Shown: positions 1 through 8,811, numbered from the stretch's first letter. The stretch is 32,148 bases of DNA from Betaproteobacteria bacterium (GCA_903970165.1 CAJCHZ010000045.1:1-32148); one strand, 5' to 3'. Program-made: numbers and translations. The notes: generated by a model not told the origin, from the sequence alone.

Positions 1-1083
1 CATGACGCTGGCGGCTTCGCGCATTTTCGCGAGGCGCACAGGATTATCCAGAAGACCGGCGATTTTCCAGGCCGCGGCCGGAAGATTGTTGCAGCGAATG
101 GCGGCGCCTGCTTCGAGCAAATGGTCGGAGTTGCGTTCTTCCTGTCCCGGAATGGGTTCGATCAGCGCCATTGGCAAATGGCGGGAAAGCGCTTCTGAGG
201 TCGTCAGTCCGCCAGCTTTGCCGACGAGGAGATCGGCTGCAGCCATATATTTGTCCATGTCGGTGGTGAATCCCACCGCACAGAGGCGCGGCGTTCCGCT
301 GGGCAGCTTTCCAGCAGCACGCGAAATCTCTTCCAGGCGTTTGCGAACTTTTTCACTTTTTCCGGCAATGGCGACGATCTGCATAGGGCGCCTCAAGGCG
401 AGCAAGTCATTCACAAGCTGTTCGACGGGGCCGACGCCATAGCCTCCCGCGGCAACCAGGACCAACGTCGCGGCCGGATCGAGGCCGAGCATGCGCCGAG
501 TTTCCGTGCGGTCGATGGGTTTGGCGAAGAGCGGATCAATGGGGATGCCGGTCACACGTATGATTTCGCGCGGGACGCCGATGTGCGCCAGGTATTCGGA
601 CGCTTCGTCGATGGCGACGTAGTAGCGGTCCACGGTGCGGCAAAGCCACATGGCGTGCACGTCGTAGTCGGTGACCACGATGGCGTTATGCGAGCGCAAT
701 TTTCCTTTGGAGATAAGCCAGGCGATGATTTCCGCGGCGAGAAAATGCGTCGCAACGCACAAATCCGGCTGCACTTTCTTGAGCAGGCGAATCATCGGCG
801 CGGTGTTCAGGCGGTCCAGAGCGAGGCGGCGTCGCGGATTGTGCCAAGGCTGATCGGTGCGCTGGTAAAGAACGCCCATCAGGTCCGGGGCGTGGCGCAC
901 CATGGCGATGTACGCCTGATCGTAAATGCGCTGGAAAAGTTTGCTGACGTACTGGATGGTGTCAATGTGTTCGACGACGCAATCGCCGCGGGCTGCGAAA
1001 GCTTTTTCGAGAGCCTGTGCCGCGCGGACATGGCCCGCGCCGGAGGAAGCGGACAAGAGGAGGACACGCGGCTTGGTGGTCAT
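1..1083 (-). CDS. MGDG synthase-like glycosyltransferase (C-terminus cut by window edge)
   Basis: Reading the minus strand from ATG at 1083 gives an open frame of 361 codons that runs off the window. The N-terminus has the glycine-rich loop SASSGAGHVRAAQAL, typical of the MGDG-synthase N-terminal domain (about residues 5-170). The second half is a GT28/MurG-like nucleotide-sugar domain with KAGGLTTSEAL followed by PGQEERN, the usual donor-binding region. Such enzymes transfer a sugar from a UDP-sugar to diacylglycerol at the inner membrane, making glycolipids. AGGAG lies 10 bases before the ATG and supports the start. A 75-residue gene ends 31 bp upstream and is probably co-transcribed. Acceptor and sugar cannot be told from sequence; MurG itself is less likely because the N-terminal domain is of the MGDG type. 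Confidence 0.85.
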   Translation of the reverse strand, partial: MTTKPRVLLLSASSGAGHVRAAQALEKAFAARGDCVVEHIDTIQYVSKLFQRIYDQAYIAMVRHAPDLMGVLYQRTDQPWHNPRRRLALDRLNTAPMIRLLKKVQPDLCVATHFLAAEIIAWLISKGKLRSHNAIVVTDYDVHAMWLCRTVDRYYVAIDEASEYLAHIGVPREIIRVTGIPIDPLFAKPIDRTETRRMLGLDPAATLVLVAAGGYGVGPVEQLVNDLLALRRPMQIVAIAGKSEKVRKRLEEISRAAGKLPSGTPRLCAVGFTTDMDKYMAAADLLVGKAGGLTTSEALSRHLPMALIEPIPGQEERNSDHLLEAGAAIRCNNLPAAAWKIAGLLDNPVRLAKMREAASVM

Positions 1084-1114
1084 TCGCGACGCGCTCCTGC
1101 TGCGGGGGCGCGCA

Positions 1115-1342
1115 TCATGAAGGCTTGCGGCGCCCGGCAGCAATTTTTTCAAGCACGCTGCGCGCTACGCTCTGCAATTCGCCGAAGCGCGTCAAATAGT
1201 CCTGGAATTCGTGATTCAAGAGCTTTGCTTCTTCCGGGCCGAGCTGCGTGCGCAGAATCATGTCGCGCAGCTTGACGGGATGCGGCAAAAGCGCGTCCTC
1301 TTTCAATTCTTCCAGAGCAAGGCTCGCGTCGTAGTGATACAT
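1115..1342 (-). CDS. small hypothetical protein (75 aa)
   Basis: A 75-residue, charged, helix-rich protein with no signal peptide or membrane segment and no cysteines. It contains PVKLRDMILRTQLGPEEAKLL and ends in a basic tail. A purine-rich GGGGGAA sits just before the ATG. It ends 31 bp before the glycosyltransferase start on the same strand, which suggests an operon. I do not recognise a family. An overlapping 74-residue frame (1149-1373) is Arg/Ala-rich and looks like a shadow. The even amino acid composition favours this frame as the real one. Confidence 0.6.
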   Translation of the reverse strand: MYHYDASLALEELKEDALLPHPVKLRDMILRTQLGPEEAKLLNHEFQDYLTRFGELQSVARSVLEKIAAGRRKPS

Positions 1343-1429
1343 AGATTTCCCCCGGCAGAAAAAAGAACTCCATTCATTCGAACCTGGAACGCACGGCCCA
1401 GGCCATTGTACTCGCCAAATGGCGTCTCT

Positions 1430-2827
1430 TCACGCTAACGGCGGAAGGAAATAGCACGCAATGCACCGAGGTATCTTTTCGGGGCCCCAAACAAATTTGC
1501 CAGCCGCATCAACAAAACCCCATTTGTCTCCGATCCGTACGCGCGCCAGACCGCCCGAGAACCGGGAAACAGAGGTAAATTGCGGCTGGATCACCAGTTG
1601 TCCCGATGCGTCAATGAATCCCCATTTTCCACCGAGCATAACAGCAGCTCGCCCTCCGGAGAATGCTGCCGCTCGCTCGAATTGGGGAGAAATAGCTGAC
1701 TGGCCTGTTTTATCGACGAAGCCCCACTTGCATTTCAAAATGACCGCGGCAAGGCCTTCTGAGAATCTTAGTCCGTCGGAAGTACTCCCTCTCCCCATGC
1801 CCGAACAATCTTCCTCATCAAACTGAGCGGGAACGACTATTTGGCCGGCCTTGTCTATGAAGCCCCATTTACCTTCCACCTCCACGGCGGCCAAACCGTC
1901 GCGAAACCTTTGGACTCTTTCAAATGTAGGCGGCACGATCATGCGGCCAGTGTGGTCGATGAGCCCGAACTTGCCATCCAGGTTGACGAACGCAAGGCCA
2001 TCGGAGAAATCGGAAGCGTTCCTATATTGCAGGGGAATCGCCATCTGTCCGTTCTTGTCGAGGTATCCGGCCTTGCCGTCGACCATCACGGGCGCAAGCC
2101 CTTCTGAAAAATGAAGTTGGTTCGGGTATTGGGCCGGGATGACGATCTGCCCGGCCTTATTCATCGCGCCCCATTGACCGTGGATTCGAACGGGCGCGAG
2201 CCCTTCCGAGAAGGAGAAAGGAAATGGATCTCGACCTTCGAGCGGTATCATCATCTTTCCTGTTTTATCGATATAGCCTAGTTTCTTGCGCACTCGTACT
2301 GCCGCCAAACCGTCGCGGAAATTGGCAACCCAGTCGTACGCGGGTTCGATGACTACACGGCCCGTTTTGTCTATGTAGCCCCACTTTTTCCCGAGCTCGA
2401 CTCCAGCCAGTCCCTCGCAGAAGGATTGGACTGCGGAATACTGCGCCGGGATCGCCATTTTGCCTGTTTCGTCCAGAAATCCAAATTTGCTAAAGACCCT
2501 AACGGCCGCGAGGCCCTCATAGAAATCGTAAATATAGGAATATTGCGGCGGGGTGACCATCTTGCCGGTCTTATCTATCAATCCGACCTTGTCGTTTTGA
2601 GGCACGGCAAACAACGATTCTGATTGGCCCATTGGCGGGAAGGCGATCGACAAACCAAGCGTACAGGTTTCTTCCGGTGATGCGAGCAGCACATCGTCCC
2701 TCTGATCGCGTGCCCTATCCTGTGAGAGGATTACGGTTCGTTGGCCGGCGGCGGAGACTCCGAAAGCTAGCAGGCACGCCAAAAAAAGACGAACCGAAGA
2801 GAATATCCGCGATGACTGCGAAGCCAT
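1430..2827 (-). CDS. secreted WG-repeat protein
   Basis: 465 residues with a signal peptide (basic start, hydrophobic core at about 12-25, likely cleavage after SAAG). The rest is an array of eleven WG beta-repeats of about 35-42 residues, each built on the pattern K-W/F/L-G-hydrophobic-hydrophobic-D-K/x-T/A-G-x-hydrophobic-V/I-I/V-P-x-Q-Y/F followed by F-S/x-D/E-G-L-A-x-V. Examples are KWGYIDKTGRVVIEP and KWGFIDKAGQIVVPAQF. Repeat 8 is followed by an insert containing a lone Cys. WG-repeat proteins are presumed beta-structured ligand or protein binders, usually extracytoplasmic, with no enzymatic role known to me. GAGG lies 4 bases before the ATG. Function unknown. Confidence 0.9.
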   Translation of the reverse strand: MASQSSRIFSSVRLFLACLLAFGVSAAGQRTVILSQDRARDQRDDVLLASPEETCTLGLSIAFPPMGQSESLFAVPQNDKVGLIDKTGKMVTPPQYSYIYDFYEGLAAVRVFSKFGFLDETGKMAIPAQYSAVQSFCEGLAGVELGKKWGYIDKTGRVVIEPAYDWVANFRDGLAAVRVRKKLGYIDKTGKMMIPLEGRDPFPFSFSEGLAPVRIHGQWGAMNKAGQIVIPAQYPNQLHFSEGLAPVMVDGKAGYLDKNGQMAIPLQYRNASDFSDGLAFVNLDGKFGLIDHTGRMIVPPTFERVQRFRDGLAAVEVEGKWGFIDKAGQIVVPAQFDEEDCSGMGRGSTSDGLRFSEGLAAVILKCKWGFVDKTGQSAISPQFERAAAFSGGRAAVMLGGKWGFIDASGQLVIQPQFTSVSRFSGGLARVRIGDKWGFVDAAGKFVWGPEKIPRCIACYFLPPLA

Positions 2828-2975
2828 AACACCTCACCAGCCCGCGAGAGCCATCGAGCAACGCGCCCTCTGAATTCCCGACGGGTTGAAAATGTCTATC
2901 TGTCCTCGTACCAGACGCAATGTGCTTTCGAGAAGGCCACGACGCAGAGGACTTGCAATACCAGAGGCAAGAACT

Positions 2976-3311
2976 TCAGGCGGCAGAAGCAGCCGCGGGC
3001 ATGAATTCGTAGCGCTCGATTTTCGCAGCGATGCCCATGCGGCCGTTGGAGGTGGGCTCCACGCGGACGATGTGGCCGAGGCAGCGGATATTGACGTCGC
3101 TGGATTGGGTTACTTGCTCGGGCAGAGTGATGACGAATTCGATTTCGCTGCCAATGGCGAACTTGGTTTCCGCGAGGAAATAGAGTCCGCGGTAACTGAC
3201 GTCTCGCGTTTGCGCCGCGAGTTCAGAGCCGTGGGGTTCGTGCGTCAGCACGCGCAGCGGCAAAGTCATATTGAAACGCCTCGCTTCGCGGCGGTCGGAT
3301 CCGTCGCTCAT
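2976..3311 (-). CDS. PilZ domain protein (putative c-di-GMP receptor)
   Basis: 111 residues from the ATG at 3311, preceded by GGGAGGAGAG. An ATG at 3377 is in frame but would add 22 residues of non-conserved N-terminus and has no such ribosome site. The protein is a stand-alone PilZ domain: the c-di-GMP-binding RxxxR motif is seen in RREARRF (residues 7-13) and the DxSxxG motif in DVSYRG (37-42), followed by a beta-barrel and closing helix. PilZ proteins bind cyclic di-GMP and alter motility, exopolysaccharide or secretion. No partner enzyme lies next to it. The two ligand motifs are intact, so binding is likely; the output is unknown. Confidence 0.85.
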   Translation of the reverse strand: MSDGSDRREARRFNMTLPLRVLTHEPHGSELAAQTRDVSYRGLYFLAETKFAIGSEIEFVITLPEQVTQSSDVNIRCLGHIVRVEPTSNGRMGIAAKIERYEFMPAAASAA

Positions 3312-3377
3312 CTCTCCTCCCACTTGAGTCTGCCACGCGGGCTGGAATTGAAGGAAAGCTAACATCGGGGCACGCAA

Positions 3378-3669
3378 ACTGCAACGCGAAATTGCGGGAA
3401 TTACGTCCTAGTACGAGGGTTTTAAGGGTTTGAGTAAACTTGGAAGTAATCGGTGCCTAGAGGAGTACCGTTACTCTCAGAGATTATTGGGGTGTGGAAA
3501 GCGTGACAGTTTGTGGTGCGAAACCAGGTTGGAACGCTTCGGGGATTCTGACAGAGGATCAGGAACACGTCGAGAAGATCAATCGATTAACCAAGGTCAA
3601 TCCAAGCCGTTGCGGGGTTCGGTCTTTTTGCAGCGTTGCGATACACTCGATTTTCTTTCGACCAGAACG
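3378..3669. other. intergenic region with a hairpin
   Basis: About 290 bases between the PilZ gene (minus) and the hydrolase (plus), so it holds divergent promoters. I see no coding frame with protein-like composition; the in-frame extension of the hydrolase reading frame to 3430 has no ribosome site and unusual composition. One bulged stem-loop lies at 3445-3475 (separate entry). Confidence 0.5.
3445..3475 (+). promoter_or_regulatory. bulged stem-loop upstream of the hydrolase gene
   Basis: AGTAA and CGGT (separated by a bulged T) pair with ACCG and TTACT across the 12-base loop GCCTAGAGGAGT. The loop exposes a purine-rich AGAGGAG. It lies about 195 bases before the hydrolase ATG. I do not match it to a known riboswitch; whether it is transcribed is not shown by the sequence. 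Confidence 0.3.
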
Positions 3670-4308
3670 ATGACTACACAGCACACGTCTCGGAAGTGTT
3701 TCCTAGACGGGCCTGCAGGACGGCTCGAAGCTATCTTGTGGAGCCCCAGTGGCGGCACGCCTGCACAGGCTGCGGTGGTTTGCCACCCGCATCCGCTCTT
3801 TGGTGGGACGATGCACAACAAAGTCGTCTATCAAGCGGCGAAATCGTTGGATGCCCTGGGCCTGCTGGTTTTGCGATTTAATTTTCGCGGGACGGGACTG
3901 AGCGAAGGGAAACACGATCGAGGGGATGGCGAACGCGGCGATGTGCGGGCCGCGCTGGATTTTCTTGCCGCGGAATATCCCGGGATCCCGTTGTTGGTTG
4001 CGGGGTTCAGCTTTGGCTGTTGGGTTGGGCTGCGCGTTGGTTGCGAAGATGCGCGCGTCACGGCGCTGATCGGGCTGGGAGCGCCGGTGAACAATACGGA
4101 TTTTTCCTATTTGGCAAAATGCGAAAAGCCAAAGCTGTTTGTGAGCGGCAGCAACGATATGTATGGCGCCGTGGACAAACTTAGGAGTGTCGTCGCAATT
4201 GCGGCGGGAGAAAATGAGATAGTCGTCGTGGACGGAGCGGATCACTTCTTTGTCGGGAAACTGGATCAAGTGAATCGCGCGATTGCGGATTGGGTTCCAA
4301 GAATGTAG
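3670..4308 (+). CDS. alpha/beta hydrolase (COG2945-type)
   Basis: 212 residues starting at ATG 3670. The open frame continues upstream to 3430, but homologues usually begin just before a glycine-containing strand such as FLDGPAGRLEAILW, so the short start is chosen; there is no clear Shine-Dalgarno. Features: the HPHPLFGGTMHNKVV oxyanion-region motif typical of this family, the nucleophile elbow GFSFGCW with Ser in G-x-S-x-G, an acid in SGSNDMYG, and a late His in DGADHFF. It is cytosolic with no signal peptide. Substrate unknown, probably a small ester or thioester. It is convergent with the aldo/keto reductase gene 60 bp downstream. Confidence 0.85.
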   Translation: MTTQHTSRKCFLDGPAGRLEAILWSPSGGTPAQAAVVCHPHPLFGGTMHNKVVYQAAKSLDALGLLVLRFNFRGTGLSEGKHDRGDGERGDVRAALDFLAAEYPGIPLLVAGFSFGCWVGLRVGCEDARVTALIGLGAPVNNTDFSYLAKCEKPKLFVSGSNDMYGAVDKLRSVVAIAAGENEIVVVDGADHFFVGKLDQVNRAIADWVPRM

Positions 4309-4368
4309 CGACGATTTAATATCGGCGCTATCGCCATATCGCGTAGATGTAAAACCGGCGCCGCAAGA

Positions 4369-5478
4369 TTACGCGCTTTCGCCGCGTGAGAAGAGTTTTG
4401 TGAACTGGTCGACCGTGGCCGGAGCGACGTTCACCAGGCGCGCGTTGGCCTGGACGTGCTCAACGCGGGACATTCCTACCAGCGCGGCAGTGATTCCTGG
4501 AGAGGAACGGACGAATTGGAGGGCGCGTTCGGCGTCGTCTTCGAGGCCCAGGGCTTCGGCGACGAATCCCGGCAAGTTGCGGGCAACTTGTCCCTGCAGC
4601 AGCGATGCGCTGGCTATCAGCGTGATGCCGAGCTCGCTCGCCGCTTCCATCACCGTGCGGTCTTTCCCTCCCATGGATTGATTGCCGAGCGTCAGCGCTT
4701 CGGTCATTCCAAGGTTAAAAGGGAGCTGCACGAAGCGGAAACGATGCTTCTTGCCGGCGATATCTTCGGCGATTTGCGCGAGTTCGGCTAGTTGCATGCC
4801 TCGAGCGGATTTGGCTTCCTCGCGGAAGCCGCTCCAGGTGGCCATGCCGTAGAACTGGATTTTCCCGGCGTCGGCCGCGGACTCGAGATAGATGAACGCG
4901 TCGCGCACGCGTTCGAGAAAATCTGGAGGGGAGACTTCGCCGAGCTGTGTTTCTGGATTGTGGAGATAGTAGACGTCGATGCAATCGAGACCGAGATTGC
5001 CCAGGCTGCGACCGAGTTGATTTTCGAGGAAGCGCGGTGTGATGCAATGGCTGCCGGCGACGATGTCTTTCCCGGTGAAGATGCCCGGCTGGAGATACTC
5101 GCGGAAGAAATATTCATTGGGTTCTTCGGGCATGGAGCCGTCGGGTGTGAGGTAACCGCCTTTTGTGCAGACGACGAATTCTTCACGGGAAAAGCCTTTT
5201 GCCGCCAGTTGCTTGATGGCTGCGCCGATGTTGCGTTCACTGCGCTGGAAGCGGTAGTTGATGGCGGCGTCGAAGACATTGATGCCTGATTCGGCAGCGG
5301 CCGTGATTGCGGCCGTATAGCTCGCGTCGGTCTTCGGATCAGGCTGTCCTAAATAAGTGCCGATACCGAGCGAGGAGACGACGAGGCCTTGCGCTTCGCG
5401 GAAGTGGCCGTCGGCGGCCCGGCCAGCGAATTTATTGGCGTAATGTTTTGTTCCTTCTATTGTGGCGGATTTCGTCAT
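4369..5478 (-). CDS. aldo/keto reductase
   Basis: 369 residues from the ATG at 5478, which has AAGGA about 5 bases upstream; an in-frame ATG at 5517 lacks this. It has the TIM-barrel AKR fold with the catalytic tetrad visible: Asp70 in NVFDAA, Tyr75 in INYR, Lys106 in VCTKGG and His173 in YYLHNPE. An NAD(P)H-binding C-terminal segment ends with an AALVGMSRVEHVQAN motif. It probably reduces an aldehyde or ketone in the cytosol. It lies 51 bp downstream of the UvrC-like gene on the same strand and may belong to that operon. Substrate cannot be inferred. Confidence 0.9.
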   Translation of the reverse strand: MTKSATIEGTKHYANKFAGRAADGHFREAQGLVVSSLGIGTYLGQPDPKTDASYTAAITAAAESGINVFDAAINYRFQRSERNIGAAIKQLAAKGFSREEFVVCTKGGYLTPDGSMPEEPNEYFFREYLQPGIFTGKDIVAGSHCITPRFLENQLGRSLGNLGLDCIDVYYLHNPETQLGEVSPPDFLERVRDAFIYLESAADAGKIQFYGMATWSGFREEAKSARGMQLAELAQIAEDIAGKKHRFRFVQLPFNLGMTEALTLGNQSMGGKDRTVMEAASELGITLIASASLLQGQVARNLPGFVAEALGLEDDAERALQFVRSSPGITAALVGMSRVEHVQANARLVNVAPATVDQFTKLFSRGESA

Positions 5479-5529
5479 GGATTCCTTCACGTCGCGATCA
5501 TGCTGGCTCGGGCGCAAAATGCTGCGCCC

Positions 5530-6846
5530 CTACATCGGTGGCCCGCCCGATTGGGCTGGGGTGTGGCCCTCGGCTGGTTCAGCAGTCTTTGGATTCAGGA
5601 GACGCGAACAGGCCCTGAGGATTTTACGGTAGGGCCAGTCTTTTTCGCGAAAGAAAATCTCGCCTTCGCGGGGGTTGCTGTAGAACCAGCGGGAGATCAG
5701 GCCGAGGTGTTCGCCGAGTTGTTCACGCAAGGCTGCCGCAGAAAGCGCTGCGTTCGAAACCGTGGATGAGGCAGCGGTGAGTGTTGCTGATGGAGTTTCG
5801 TCTTGCGTCTCGGAGGTTTCCGGTGCGGAACTGCCAGGGTCCTGCGCGACCGCGCCCAGAACTTGTGTCCTTCCAGTGTGGTCTTCGAGATAGTCCTTGA
5901 AAATGCGCTCCGCGGAACGGGGCTGGCTGGCGATTTCTCCGAAGCGGAGAAAGAACGGTTCGGCGAGGCGGCCGCTGTGGACGCCGAACACGCCAATCGA
6001 TTGCTCTTCCGCAGTGCGCTGGAGGATTACGGCGTTGAGATCCTGAACACGCCGGGCTAGTTCAGGTTGCAGGCGCAGGACATCGTCGAGCTTTTCAACG
6101 CGTTTGTGCAACGAGGCGGCGCGTTCAAAATCGAGGTCCTCGCTGGCACGCTCGCGGTCTTCTTCGATTGTGGCGCGGAGCGAGTTGCCGCTGGTGTCGA
6201 GGAATTGCACGAGGCGGTGAACTTCGGCATCGTATTCCTCTTTGGAACAGCCTGCAAAGCATGGTGCGAGACACATTCTCATTTCTGAATAGATGCAGCC
6301 CGGGAAAGCCGGGTCGCGGCGAATTTTGATTTGGCAGCGGCGCACTTTGAAAAAATCGAGAGCTTTTTCCGCGAAGGCGCTGGCTGTTTTGCGGGAAGGG
6401 AAGGGACCGTAGTAGGCGCCAGCCGTTGGCGAGCCGGTTTCGTCGACAGGAATGTGGCGGGTAACGTAGCAGCGCGGGTAGGCGTTGCGCAGGCTGACTT
6501 TTAAGACGGCCGGTGTGCGCAAACGCATGAGCGCGCGGTAACGTTTCGGGAAAATTTGTTTCGCGTGCGTGTAGTAGGTGAGTGTCTGCTCCAACTTCGA
6601 GCCAGTGAGGCGATAGCGAATGCCGCGCGCGAGTTCGCGCAAATTAAGCCGCTTGCTGGCTGGATCGGGTGGGCCCAGGATTCGTTGCAGACGGCGGCGT
6701 AAGTCCTGGGTGCGAATCAAAAGGGGTTCGCCGTTTTGCGCGCGCATTTCGATCAGGCAAACGGCGGGTTTTGCCGGCAGCACGGGAAAGAAATCCTCTT
6801 CCGCGCGCGCAGGATCGAATTCGAGACCACAGTCCAGTTCGAGCAC
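5530..6846 (-). CDS. UvrC-like protein lacking the C-terminal endonuclease domain
   Basis: 438 residues, GTG start at 6846; an in-frame TAG five codons upstream fixes the start. The N-terminus (about 25-60) is a degenerate GIY-YIG domain: the Y-I-G strand is replaced by PLLIRT while the Arg-rich helix DLRRRL remains. It continues like UvrC (LKVSLRNAYPRCYVTR, YYGPFPS) and keeps the four iron-sulfur cysteines (171, 184, 192, 196; C-x12-C-x7-C-x3-C). A UVR motif at 227-257 (DLDFERAASLHKRVEKL) would bind UvrB. The RNase H-like endonuclease and helix-hairpin-helix domains of full UvrC (about 600 residues) are absent; a Ser/Thr/Ala-rich linker and a short conserved tail replace them. The gene is 57 bp after the DUF255 gene. 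It may be a repair accessory factor rather than a nuclease. Confidence 0.8.
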   Translation of the reverse strand: MLELDCGLEFDPARAEEDFFPVLPAKPAVCLIEMRAQNGEPLLIRTQDLRRRLQRILGPPDPASKRLNLRELARGIRYRLTGSKLEQTLTYYTHAKQIFPKRYRALMRLRTPAVLKVSLRNAYPRCYVTRHIPVDETGSPTAGAYYGPFPSRKTASAFAEKALDFFKVRRCQIKIRRDPAFPGCIYSEMRMCLAPCFAGCSKEEYDAEVHRLVQFLDTSGNSLRATIEEDRERASEDLDFERAASLHKRVEKLDDVLRLQPELARRVQDLNAVILQRTAEEQSIGVFGVHSGRLAEPFFLRFGEIASQPRSAERIFKDYLEDHTGRTQVLGAVAQDPGSSAPETSETQDETPSATLTAASSTVSNAALSAAALREQLGEHLGLISRWFYSNPREGEIFFREKDWPYRKILRACSRLLNPKTAEPAEGHTPAQSGGPPM

Positions 6847-6902
6847 ACTGCAAGAATACTATGATGATTGGCGGGATGGAGAATCGCCAAATGGGAATGG
6901 CG

Positions 6903-8699
6903 TCATCGTGAAGCCTGAAGGCCGGAGAGCTTGTCGATGCGGGGTTGCAGGTCTTCTGGTTTGAAAATGGGAGCGGAGCAGGCGCGATTGGTGCAGATGA
7001 AGGCTGCGGCGCGCGGCAATTCGGGATATTGCACGTCGGGATTCGGGAGTTTGCCTTCGCGGGTGTCCCACCACTCGACGCGTTTGTAGCTGGAGGGAGA
7101 GCGCAGAGCTGCTTGAAAGAGAGCTTGCGATGCGGGGTCGTCTTTTCGACCGACTACTGTCAGGTGCAGCGGTGCGCGGTTAAGTTCAAGGTCGGGCAGA
7201 AGCGCGCTGGAGGCGGGCAGGCGATTCACGATGGGCACGGCAGAGAGGTACTTCATGGCGAATTTCGCGAGGTCTTCATAGTGTGTGTCGCCGGTGAAGT
7301 GGAAAAGAAGATTGGCGGTGCGCGCTACGAGGACATTTTCGTCGCGTTGCGGGCGCGGGACGTAGGCGAGATCGGTCGGAGTTTTCGAAGTAAGAAAACC
7401 TGCGGAGTTGGCATCGCGGAAATTCTTGTCGGCGAAATGGATGGAAGATTCGGCGTGCGCGAGCCAGGCGCGGTCGCCAGTGGCTCCGTATAGGGAGAGG
7501 AAGGCGCGCGCCATGGCGATGGTGTCGCCGAGATAAGGTCCTGCCGCGTCTTTTGCGTTGTGGCGGAAGCCGCCGCCGGGCAAGGCGCGATTGGCGAGGA
7601 TCCATTTAGCAGCGCGCCTTGCATCGTTCAGAAGATCCGCGTCTCCTGTGGCGTCGTAGAGCGCGACCAGCCCGTTAATGGCCCAACCGTTTTCGCGGGC
7701 GTAGATGTGTTGGTCGACGCGAGGGACGCCCTGCTTGCGCCGGGCGGCATCGTTAAGAGCAAAATATTCGCCACCGTGTTTGCCGTCGATGAGGTCGGCG
7801 TCCTGGCTGGTGTAGAAAGCGCCTTCGGGCGAGGTTAGAAATGTTTTCAGGTAGCGGCGAATTTCCTGGGCGGCGTGCAGGTAGCCCGGATCGCCGAATT
7901 GCGCGTAGGCCAGCGAATAAATGCGCAGATTCTCCGCTTGCATCTGCATGATTTTTTCGAAATGCGGGTGATTCCAATCGCCGTCGGTCGAGTATTGATA
8001 AACGCCGCCCCAGGCGGGGTCGAGAAGGTGAAGCTGCGCGGTGAGCGTTTGACGCGCCATGTGCTCGGCCTCGGTATCGCGATTCAGTTTGGCGAGCACC
8101 AGGGAGTATTCGACGGAGTCCCAGTCGAGAAGTTTTTGGTCGGTGCCCCAGCTTCCGTTTGCTCTGTCGTATCCAGCGAGATAGTTTTTGTTTAATTGCA
8201 GTCGCAGAGGTTCGGTGAGGAGCGCATTGGCTGGCACTTCCAGTTTGGCTTCGGGACGTACGGACGGGCCGGGCGTCGGGTCATCGAGGATGGCCTGCAA
8301 CATCGAGAGCATTTCGTCCGGAGCGAGATACCCCTGGCGCTTCACGATCTCCTGGCCGTTTGCATGGAAGACGACCGTGGCAGGCCAGCCGTAATCCTCA
8401 TAGCGATTAGAAAGATCAGGGCGCGAGTCCTGATCGGCCTTAACGACGATGTAGTGTTCACGAAGCATTTTGACTACGGCCGGGTCGCTGTAGGTGTTTT
8501 CGTCCATGACGTGGCACCAGTGGCACCAGACGGCTTCGAGATCGAGGAGGACAAAACGCTTTTCTTCCTTTGCCTGGGCGAAGACGGATTCGGACCAGGG
8601 TTGCCAGGCGAGTCTCGAGGATTTGGCCGCGGATTCCTGCGCGCGGGCTGTCGGAAGAACCAAAAGGAACGATAAGAGGAACGAGAATAGTGTCTTCAT
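6903..8699 (-). CDS. secreted DUF255 thioredoxin-domain protein (COG1331, YyaL/SPATA20 family)
   Basis: 598 residues with a signal peptide ending near PTARAQ (residue 20-21). Residues about 30-165 form a thioredoxin-like DUF255 domain with the WCHWCH active site (Cys59, Cys62) followed by MDENTYSDPAVVKML. Residues about 170-500 are an (alpha/alpha)6 barrel related to N-acylglucosamine 2-epimerases, with repeated DATGDxDLL and LYGATGDRAWL helices. Usual family length is 600-700 residues, so this is full length. The role of the family is unknown; the pairing of CxxC and a six-hairpin barrel suggests a periplasmic redox or sugar-related job. It heads an apparent operon with the UvrC-like and aldo/keto reductase genes. 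Confidence 0.85.
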   Translation of the reverse strand: MKTLFSFLLSFLLVLPTARAQESAAKSSRLAWQPWSESVFAQAKEEKRFVLLDLEAVWCHWCHVMDENTYSDPAVVKMLREHYIVVKADQDSRPDLSNRYEDYGWPATVVFHANGQEIVKRQGYLAPDEMLSMLQAILDDPTPGPSVRPEAKLEVPANALLTEPLRLQLNKNYLAGYDRANGSWGTDQKLLDWDSVEYSLVLAKLNRDTEAEHMARQTLTAQLHLLDPAWGGVYQYSTDGDWNHPHFEKIMQMQAENLRIYSLAYAQFGDPGYLHAAQEIRRYLKTFLTSPEGAFYTSQDADLIDGKHGGEYFALNDAARRKQGVPRVDQHIYARENGWAINGLVALYDATGDADLLNDARRAAKWILANRALPGGGFRHNAKDAAGPYLGDTIAMARAFLSLYGATGDRAWLAHAESSIHFADKNFRDANSAGFLTSKTPTDLAYVPRPQRDENVLVARTANLLFHFTGDTHYEDLAKFAMKYLSAVPIVNRLPASSALLPDLELNRAPLHLTVVGRKDDPASQALFQAALRSPSSYKRVEWWDTREGKLPNPDVQYPELPRAAAFICTNRACSAPIFKPEDLQPRIDKLSGLQASR

Positions 8700-8811
8700 A
8701 GTGTTTGAGGATAATACGGGAAAAACCGCTTCACGGATGGACCCCTCCTTGTGCCAGCACTCGTCCGCAGGCTGTCAGCTCTAACCCATCTGCGCTAAAC
8801 TACCCGCGCCC
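8700..8811. promoter_or_regulatory. divergent promoter region; near-leaderless promoter for the acyl-CoA dehydrogenase
   Basis: On the plus strand CTGTCA (8772-8777), an 18-base spacer and TAAACT (8796-8801) form a plausible sigma70 promoter. Only ten bases separate the -10 from the ATG at 8812 and they contain no Shine-Dalgarno, so the mRNA would be leaderless or nearly so. The minus-strand promoter for the DUF255 gene must also lie here but I cannot pick it. Confidence 0.45.

Noticed and set aside
583..1275. 230-residue plus-strand frame across the glycosyltransferase gene
   Set aside because: It is the reverse of a well-supported minus-strand gene and has no family resemblance.
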